Under the pieces are notes generated by a model. The model searched no databases, was not told where the DNA came from, and worked only from the letters and a program-made list of their open reading frames with translations. A stretch of 64,000 bases of DNA, from positions 62,001 to 126,000 of the IMG/VR virus record IMGVR_UViG_3300035698_031678; one strand, given 5' to 3'. This document shows, one piece after another, positions 58,929 to 64,000 of this stretch. Numbering within the stretch: the stretch's first letter is position 1; each line of letters starts with the position of its first letter. The position numbers were made by a program, and so were the translations under genes. Source of the stretch: a virus.

Positions 58929-59852
58929 ATGAATGAAATAAAGATTGGTAGGTTGAAAGGCTTAAGAAATACTAACGAAGATTATTGCAAAGAAGGGGTA
59001 ATAATAGCTAACAACGAGTTTGTTTACAATGCGCTAGACCTTAAGCCATCTGATGTAAATAAGGATTTTATCATTAACACTTTATCTAAAATCTGTAGAT
59101 ACACTGGTCATTTTGGTCAGCAAAATAGCAGTACCGCTGGCGCTATATATTCTGTCGCTCAACATTCTGTAAAAATGGCTGAAGCCTGCTTGTTGGTAAC
59201 TGGTGACCCTAAAAAAGCTATGGAATGCCTTTGGCATGATGCTGCAGAAGCTTATTTTGGTGATATCATATCACCCATAAAGCTAAAATTTAAAGACCAA
59301 ATTAAACCTCTTGAGATAAAATTAGAAATTGTTATTTTCAAAGTTCTTGGCATAGATTTTCCTTTGGGAGATCATGTTAAACACATTGATCTAAACATTA
59401 CAGAGTATGAAATGGACACCATGATTTTTAATGACATGAACGTAGCTGATCCAGGTTACTACTGGAGTCCACACATATCTTTTATTAGATTTATAAACAT
59501 GGACAATAAACTCAATTCATTATTAAGGCATTCTGAAAAAGATTTGGTTGTAGGAAGAATGACTCACGCATCTTTAGAAACCATATCAAAAAAACCATTA
59601 GATAATTTAATTAAAGAAGACGCTTCTAGATCAAATGAGTGTTACATGTTAACATCATTAAAACTTACAATGTGTTTAGAAGAATTAGGGTATTCACACT
59701 CACAGTCTGGTAATTCTTCTGGAGTTTTAAGGAATTGGCTTCACATAGACAGAAAAGAAAAAACCTACACTAACGTACATAAATTCAAAGTTGATGAAGA
59801 TAAACCTTCACTAGGTTCTGTAGAAGAACTTACTGATTGGGATCTTGGTTAG
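58929..59852 (+). CDS. YfbR-like HD phosphohydrolase with extra C-terminal domain
   Basis: 307 residues. The first 200 carry an HD domain: AQHS (His79), LWHDAAEAYFGDIISPIK (His103-Asp104) and a last Asp near residue 154 in the HIDLNITEYEMD segment. This form, with E-A-x-x-G-D after the HD pair, is that of 5'-deoxynucleotidases (YfbR) and of phage dATP hydrolases (DatZ). The last 100 residues (ECYMLTSLKLTMCLEELGY and so on) are not seen in YfbR. It would trim a dNMP or dNTP pool; substrate not known. Its 3' end overlaps the next gene on the other strand by 23 bases. Confidence 0.75.
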   Translation: MNEIKIGRLKGLRNTNEDYCKEGVIIANNEFVYNALDLKPSDVNKDFIINTLSKICRYTGHFGQQNSSTAGAIYSVAQHSVKMAEACLLVTGDPKKAMECLWHDAAEAYFGDIISPIKLKFKDQIKPLEIKLEIVIFKVLGIDFPLGDHVKHIDLNITEYEMDTMIFNDMNVADPGYYWSPHISFIRFINMDNKLNSLLRHSEKDLVVGRMTHASLETISKKPLDNLIKEDASRSNECYMLTSLKLTMCLEELGYSHSQSGNSSGVLRNWLHIDRKEKTYTNVHKFKVDEDKPSLGSVEELTDWDLG

Positions 59853-60048
59853 GTAATTCGTTTTTAAATTTTTCTAGACTTTCTTCAACAACTCTATTAG
59901 TTTCTTCTGCCAATTTTTCGGAAAGTTCTGAGGCTAATTCACTAATAGAGTCGTTTACCGTTATATTATCCGTAGCATTAAAACCAAAAACTACTTTGTA
60001 TATTTCGGTAAGATTTTCTTTATGTTTTACTTTATCAAAATATTCCAT
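59830..60048 (-). CDS. Small helical protein (72 aa)
   Basis: Overlaps the stop of the gp5-like gene by one base (translation coupling). Helical and acidic (SELASELSEKLAEETNRVVE), so likely a small coiled coil. Position after the spike gene suggests a baseplate accessory, without direct evidence. Confidence 0.55.
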   Translation of the reverse strand: MEYFDKVKHKENLTEIYKVVFGFNATDNITVNDSISELASELSEKLAEETNRVVEESLEKFKNELPNQDPNQ

Positions 60049-60863
60049 TAGTCTATTGTGTTTACTTTACTTTTCGTCTTTGGCACTTTACTAGAAAAAA
60101 CTTTGTTGCTTATAGGGTTAGCTTTTGCTGACAGTTCTGATAAAGCAAACCCTGGTGACAATGGCGCTAATATTGCTACCTTTGAAGTTATTTCTTTTTG
60201 AATTTTTGAAGATGTTTCTATATCTTTATTTATCTTTTCTATGGCTTTCCATAATTCTTTAAGTTGTTCTTCATTTTTATCACCTAACACTGAAGGCTCA
60301 GAACTACCATCTAAACTACCTAGAGATATCTTGTCAGAAACTACACTTACAGAGTTTTCGTTCATTACAACTTTTCTCTGACCTTCATTAAAATTTAATG
60401 TAATTTTTTGCTCTTCTTTAGATATGTTAATTGTTTCTTTACCTAAGTTTATTACAATTCCTTTTTTTCTACTGTAGCTAATATTTACTTCTTCCTCTTT
60501 ATCATAAAGAACGCTCTTATATCCTTCATAATCTTCTTTTAGTAGTTCTATTAAATCATCACTAACACTTTCCCAACTTCTGTATCTGCCATGATTAATG
60601 TCTTTACTAAACCATACTAAGACTTTTTCCCCTAATTTAGGAGTATGAAATGTGTCGTGGTGTGGAAATTCTGGGTATATCCAAGGTAATTTTTCTGGGT
60701 CTAAAGAGAATGTTCCATCAATGTTACCAAAAACGCCTTTTATGTTTACCTTTATTCTTCCTTCCTTGTTAGGATCATCTATGTTTATTATCTCAGCTTC
60801 GTGATCTCTGTTTACTATTTCTGTCATAGATTGACCACTTCTTGATTCCAGAACTTTGCTCAT
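60048..60863 (-). CDS. gp5-like baseplate spike protein
   Basis: 271 residues. The OB-fold (about 20-100) reads EAEIINIDDPNKEGRIKVNI, then KLPWIYPEFP and GEKVLVWFSKDI, the pattern of T4 gp5 N-terminal and VgrG OB-domains. The stretch 125-195 has short alternating strands (KGIVINLGKETINISKEEQK) as expected for a trimeric beta-helix. The lysozyme domain of T4 gp5 is missing. A coiled-coil/low-complexity end follows. It would sit under the hub-like protein as the membrane-piercing tip. Confidence 0.7.
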   Translation of the reverse strand: MSKVLESRSGQSMTEIVNRDHEAEIINIDDPNKEGRIKVNIKGVFGNIDGTFSLDPEKLPWIYPEFPHHDTFHTPKLGEKVLVWFSKDINHGRYRSWESVSDDLIELLKEDYEGYKSVLYDKEEEVNISYSRKKGIVINLGKETINISKEEQKITLNFNEGQRKVVMNENSVSVVSDKISLGSLDGSSEPSVLGDKNEEQLKELWKAIEKINKDIETSSKIQKEITSKVAILAPLSPGFALSELSAKANPISNKVFSSKVPKTKSKVNTID

Positions 60864-60867
60864 AAAA

Positions 60868-60875
60868 TATATATC
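60868..60875 (-). promoter_or_regulatory. Promoter-like box GATATATA
   Basis: GATATATA on the minus strand, four bases (TTTT) before the ATG of the spike gene. It differs at one position from GATAAATA. The same AT block read rightward is AATATATA, 13 bases before the gene at 60887. Confidence 0.4.
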
Positions 60876-60886
60876 AAAACACTAGA

Positions 60887-62749
60887 ATGAACTCTACAAA
60901 GAACTACATTAGATTAGGAGAATATTTTTTACTAGAGTTTACTGGGAAAGAAAAGGAATTAAATACTTCTAACAATCAAATTATTTCTTATGCTGGTAAA
61001 GATGGTAGTATTTATATACTTAACGAACCCGATTCTTTAGACAATACCAGGAACACAGAACACAATCTTGTTTTTGACATGCCTGTCACAGACGTTATAT
61101 CAGACATAAATGAAGGTAGATCATTTTCTAGGCTAAACCCTGATGAATTTGTAAAAACGACAAATACCTTAAGCGGATTACTGTCTTACGACCAAATAAA
61201 ACTACACATTAGGACTGGATACAACTTTCAGGATTCAGAAGGATTTAGACTAAGCTTATTTTTGGAATCAGCTTTAGGGCACAGAGTTAATCTTCTTTCT
61301 CAATCTTTTCTTAAAGGTAATATTAATGAATACGGTTACAACGAATTCCCACTAAGCATTTCGGAACAAACTTATGATAAATTTATAGAATTTAACACTA
61401 TAAGTATATCTAAATTACTCTTAGAAACTTCTTCAGAAAGAACTATAGTTAATAGCATATCTAGCTACAATAGTAATCCTTTTTTATTTATGGAATTTAG
61501 GGTTATAGAGAGCGTAGTTGATCTTGGAGGATACAGAGGGATAGATTACTCCAACACAATAGAAAACTTTATACCAGCTGGAGACCCTTTTGAAAATTTA
61601 ACTGCAGACATATTAGAAAAAGAAAGCTATTTCCAATACAAAGCTAGTTTCGAAGGTTCAAGCGTAGAGGATTTCATATTTTCTTTAAATTCTAATCCTT
61701 CTAACAATTATGCTCTTGAACATGAGATAAATGTCTTTGAGCAAAGAGGAACTATATTTGAACACGTAGAAAGAGTTATACAATTACAGTACACGAATTT
61801 TGACAGGGTTTATAAATACAGACCAGTACTTTCCAATTTTGTTGATGGTTCTATGCAAGTTGAATACACTCTTAGATTGGTCAATAGAAACGATGGATTA
61901 AGCGTGGTTAAAACAGCTTCCATAAACAGCACTAATACACAATTATATCTAGAAACTCCTTTTAGAATAAGTGTAGAAGGGGTAACCCAATTTAGTGTTT
62001 ACAACAAAGTTTTTAAGAACGAAATAAATGTCGGTAGTTCTGTAAAGCAATTTGATAACCAGGTTTTGATACCAATGTATTTGGATAAAAAGACCATAGT
62101 TATGAAAAGTGAACCTTTTGCTTTAGATGTTTCTCCATTTACAAATATTTACGAGATAAATCTTCTAGAAGAGATAAATGGTCAAGAAATACCATACTTT
62201 CCTGAAAACCTTGTTAGTCATGAAATGGTTTTTGTAATCAATGGAGTAGAAGAAATTTCTATAGTAGAAAATAAAGATCAAGAAAACAATGGTTTACTGT
62301 ATTTTAAGATTACTGAAGATAAAGCTAAGGTAATAACTTCTAAGAACAAAGGTATAGTTTACATAAATTCAGTAAAAAATGGTGTTAGGACTAATCTTAC
62401 TAGTGGAGAGTGGGCTAAAGAAGGTTATGAAGTTAAAATACCAGTAATATTAGATCTAGTTAAGCAAATAAAGACTATGGAAGAGGTTATATTGCCTATA
62501 GAACCTATAACCGCTTCATTTACTCAAGAAAGCGCTGACGTAATATTACCTACAAACGCAACTATAGAAACAAACATTCAAGAAATTCAGAATAATCAAA
62601 TAACCGCTACTGTAATAGAAAATAAAATTATTAAAGAGAATAATGAAAAAATAATTAAGGTAGTTAACGATGGCAACAACTTATTCCTTGAAAGAATTAA
62701 AAAACAACTGTTAAGAAACAATATGAAATTTATAGAAGACGTTAGTTAA
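60887..62749 (+). CDS. Baseplate/tail structural protein (620 aa)
   Basis: Beta-rich throughout. The start (NYIRLGEYFLLEFTGKEKEL) and a mid-part (LQYTNFDRVYKYRPVL, then GSMQVEYTLRLVNRNDG) suggest a virion protein; a late helical stretch (TATVIENKIIKENNEKIIKV) may be a trimeric coil. Role inferred from context between spike and another baseplate gene. It ends tail-to-tail with the next small gene, sharing TTAA. Confidence 0.55.
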   Translation: MNSTKNYIRLGEYFLLEFTGKEKELNTSNNQIISYAGKDGSIYILNEPDSLDNTRNTEHNLVFDMPVTDVISDINEGRSFSRLNPDEFVKTTNTLSGLLSYDQIKLHIRTGYNFQDSEGFRLSLFLESALGHRVNLLSQSFLKGNINEYGYNEFPLSISEQTYDKFIEFNTISISKLLLETSSERTIVNSISSYNSNPFLFMEFRVIESVVDLGGYRGIDYSNTIENFIPAGDPFENLTADILEKESYFQYKASFEGSSVEDFIFSLNSNPSNNYALEHEINVFEQRGTIFEHVERVIQLQYTNFDRVYKYRPVLSNFVDGSMQVEYTLRLVNRNDGLSVVKTASINSTNTQLYLETPFRISVEGVTQFSVYNKVFKNEINVGSSVKQFDNQVLIPMYLDKKTIVMKSEPFALDVSPFTNIYEINLLEEINGQEIPYFPENLVSHEMVFVINGVEEISIVENKDQENNGLLYFKITEDKAKVITSKNKGIVYINSVKNGVRTNLTSGEWAKEGYEVKIPVILDLVKQIKTMEEVILPIEPITASFTQESADVILPTNATIETNIQEIQNNQITATVIENKIIKENNEKIIKVVNDGNNLFLERIKKQLLRNNMKFIEDVS

Positions 62750-62973
62750 CGTTCTATATCTTCAACGTTTTTTGACCTGTAGTTTAAACTAAGCTTGATT
62801 TTTGTAACTTCATCTATCCAAGACTGTATTATATTCTCTAATTTAATTATAAAACCACTCATTCTAGAATTATTTAATATTCTAGGTGATAAAGAATTAG
62901 ACAATATTCTGCCTCTGTAATTATCTTTTTTCCCACTAAATCTTACTATATGTCTTTCGTATTTTGTACTCAT
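62746..62973 (-). CDS. Hypothetical small basic protein (75 aa)
   Basis: Strongly basic with SGKKDNYRGRILSNSLSPRI. It is divergent from the next gene; both start codons lie four bases from a shared AT block. No family recognised. Confidence 0.55.
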   Translation of the reverse strand: MSTKYERHIVRFSGKKDNYRGRILSNSLSPRILNNSRMSGFIIKLENIIQSWIDEVTKIKLSLNYRSKNVEDIER

Positions 62974-62975
62974 TT

Positions 62976-62985
62976 AATATATATT
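62976..62985. promoter_or_regulatory. Shared symmetrical AT box serving two divergent starts
   Basis: AATATATATT is palindromic: AATATATA reads in both directions, each followed by four bases and an ATG (62973 leftward, 62988 rightward). A single box may therefore direct both genes. Confidence 0.4.
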
Positions 62986-62987
62986 TT

Positions 62988-64000
62988 ATGGCGTTAGATA
63001 AACATAAAGAAGCTTTTAAGTCAATTTCGACTAGCACATTCGATAAAGAAAATGGTTTTAGTTCTAAGTTCTTTATGGAGGATCCTAGTTATTTACACTA
63101 TTCTCTGTTTATTGACATGTCTTCGCCTTTACTAAATCCAGTAAACGCCAAAGGGGAAAGCGCAGAAAGATATTTTAAAAGAAGAGGAGATAAAGATAGA
63201 GTTAACGCTGTTATAGATTTCAGAGATAGGCTAATAAATTTACTAGAAAAAACGCCCTACCTTATGCGTTCTATAAACGGTCTTGAGAACATTCTTGATT
63301 ACAATGCAGAACAATTTCATTTAGAAAGAGAACTAGAAATAGAAACCTACGAAACTACTGATCAGAGGATTAATTCACTTGCTAAATTATACACATTTAT
63401 AGTGTATGATTGGAAGTATAACAGGAAAATGCTACCAGATAATCTAGAGTGGATAAACATACAAATAATAATCAACGATTGTAGAAATCTTGTAAAATTT
63501 GTTGATTCTGGTGAACAAGGTGAATTAGTTTCCATAGATTCCTTTATACCTACCACAGTTTTAGATTTTTATCACAGCGCATTTGATTTTACCAAGTCTT
63601 TTAAAGGGTTAAATGGTATAAACAATTCAGAACCAACTGTTTTAGATAATTCTTTTAGAATAAAAACTGGTAAATTTACCATGAAATCTAGTAACATTAA
63701 AATAAATTCCGAAGAACTATCTAAAAGCATAGTTGATTATTCCAATCCAGCCCCATTAGCTGGTAAGAAAACCCTTATTCAAAAAGGTGTGGATGCCGCT
63801 ATAGAACTTGGTAAGAAAGAGGCAATAAGATTAAGACAAGAGCCAGGAAGATTAAGAGATGATGCTACCACTGCTGCTACTGATAGAATAAAGGCAAAAG
63901 CGTTTGAACTGGCTAATTATAACGTTCATTACAGGGGTCAAGCTCCAGAGCCATTCAGGTTAATTACAGGTCAGCAGTCTTCTGGGCAGATTTCACCAGA
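62988..64000 (+). CDS. Baseplate structural protein, 5' part (runs off the window)
   Basis: Open from ATG at 62988 to the right edge (337 codons without a stop). SLFIDMSSPLLNPV, then a helix with GLENILDYN and ELEIETYETTDQRINSLAKL, YTFIVYDWKYNRKMLPDNLE and WINIQIIINDCRN follow the pattern of a conserved baseplate family in large myophages (F-D-x-x-SPLL, GL-x-x-I-x-x-Y, T-x-x-x-x-S/A-L-x-x-L-Y, RxxLPxNL). The function in the baseplate is not specified. Confidence 0.55.
   Translation, partial: MALDKHKEAFKSISTSTFDKENGFSSKFFMEDPSYLHYSLFIDMSSPLLNPVNAKGESAERYFKRRGDKDRVNAVIDFRDRLINLLEKTPYLMRSINGLENILDYNAEQFHLERELEIETYETTDQRINSLAKLYTFIVYDWKYNRKMLPDNLEWINIQIIINDCRNLVKFVDSGEQGELVSIDSFIPTTVLDFYHSAFDFTKSFKGLNGINNSEPTVLDNSFRIKTGKFTMKSSNIKINSEELSKSIVDYSNPAPLAGKKTLIQKGVDAAIELGKKEAIRLRQEPGRLRDDATTAATDRIKAKAFELANYNVHYRGQAPEPFRLITGQQSSGQISP

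Noticed and set aside
1-64000. Genome-wide reassignment of UGA or UAG
   Set aside because: TGA and TAG both act as natural ends of several genes with sensible spacing to the next start, and long genes are open in the standard code. Only the ligase has an in-frame UGA with continued homology.
1-64000. tRNA genes or CRISPR arrays
   Set aside because: The gaps were read for cloverleaf-like arms and regular spacer arrays; none seen. The direct repeats at 42153 and in the scaffold gene are tandem, without spacers.

Overview
The window is part of a large, tailed, contractile-tail (myovirus-type) bacteriophage genome. Genes are tightly packed, often overlapping by 1-11 bases. No host housekeeping genes and no tRNA or rRNA are visible. 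Base composition is AT-rich (about one third G+C by eye). Start codons rarely have a Shine-Dalgarno sequence and instead follow A-rich leaders. Together with the BspA-like surface repeats and a lipoprotein, this suggests a Bacteroidetes (probably flavobacterial) host; that host call is inference. Head and tail genes resemble the T4 supergroup: gp20-like portal, gp23-like major capsid protein, gp21-like prohead protease, gp19-like tail tube, gp25-, gp26-, gp53-, gp27- and gp5-like baseplate parts.

Layout. 0-3.4 kb (minus strand): edge gene, WYL-like protein, guanylate-kinase-like enzyme, baseplate hub-like protein. 3.4-8.8 kb (plus): small accessory genes, including a membrane-anchored glucosaminidase, a leucine-rich-repeat protein and an acyl carrier protein. 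8.8-14.7 kb: a baseplate protein (minus), then tail-fibre genes ending in a 24-residue-repeat adhesin. 14.7-18.2 kb: lysis-type region (membrane proteins, cupin, amidase). 18.2-29 kb (plus): many unknown genes plus a DEAH helicase, an NAD-dependent DNA ligase whose BRCT domain lies behind an in-frame UGA, and an HD hydrolase. 29-41 kb: resolvase, baseplate/structural genes on both strands, PurB and the portal. 42.4-44.1 kb: tail/baseplate genes. 44.1-47.1 kb (minus): an operon with an ECF-like sigma factor carrying a MORN-like C-terminus. 47.4-50.7 kb: tail tube, NrdB, NrdA. 51-58.8 kb (minus): major capsid protein and a 1964-residue protease-scaffold fusion. 58.9-64 kb: HD hydrolase, gp5-like spike and baseplate genes.

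How the parts work together. NrdA/NrdB, the guanylate-kinase-like enzyme, PurB and the YfbR-like HD hydrolase point to phage control of purine and deoxynucleotide pools. Helicase, ligase and RuvC-like resolvase point to replication, repair and recombination. Two regulatory layers can be read directly. A motif (G/A)ATAAATA, very like the T4 late promoter -10 box TATAAATA, stands just upstream of many virion genes. A separate 45-bp cassette with clustered GTCAT/ATGAC motifs precedes both the sigma-factor operon and the operon leading into helicase and ligase.

The main points of interest are the giant protease-scaffold fusion with many LNE-type candidate cleavage sites, the shared operator cassette next to the sigma factor, the UGA-interrupted ligase, the T4-like late promoters, and phage-borne PurB and acyl carrier protein.
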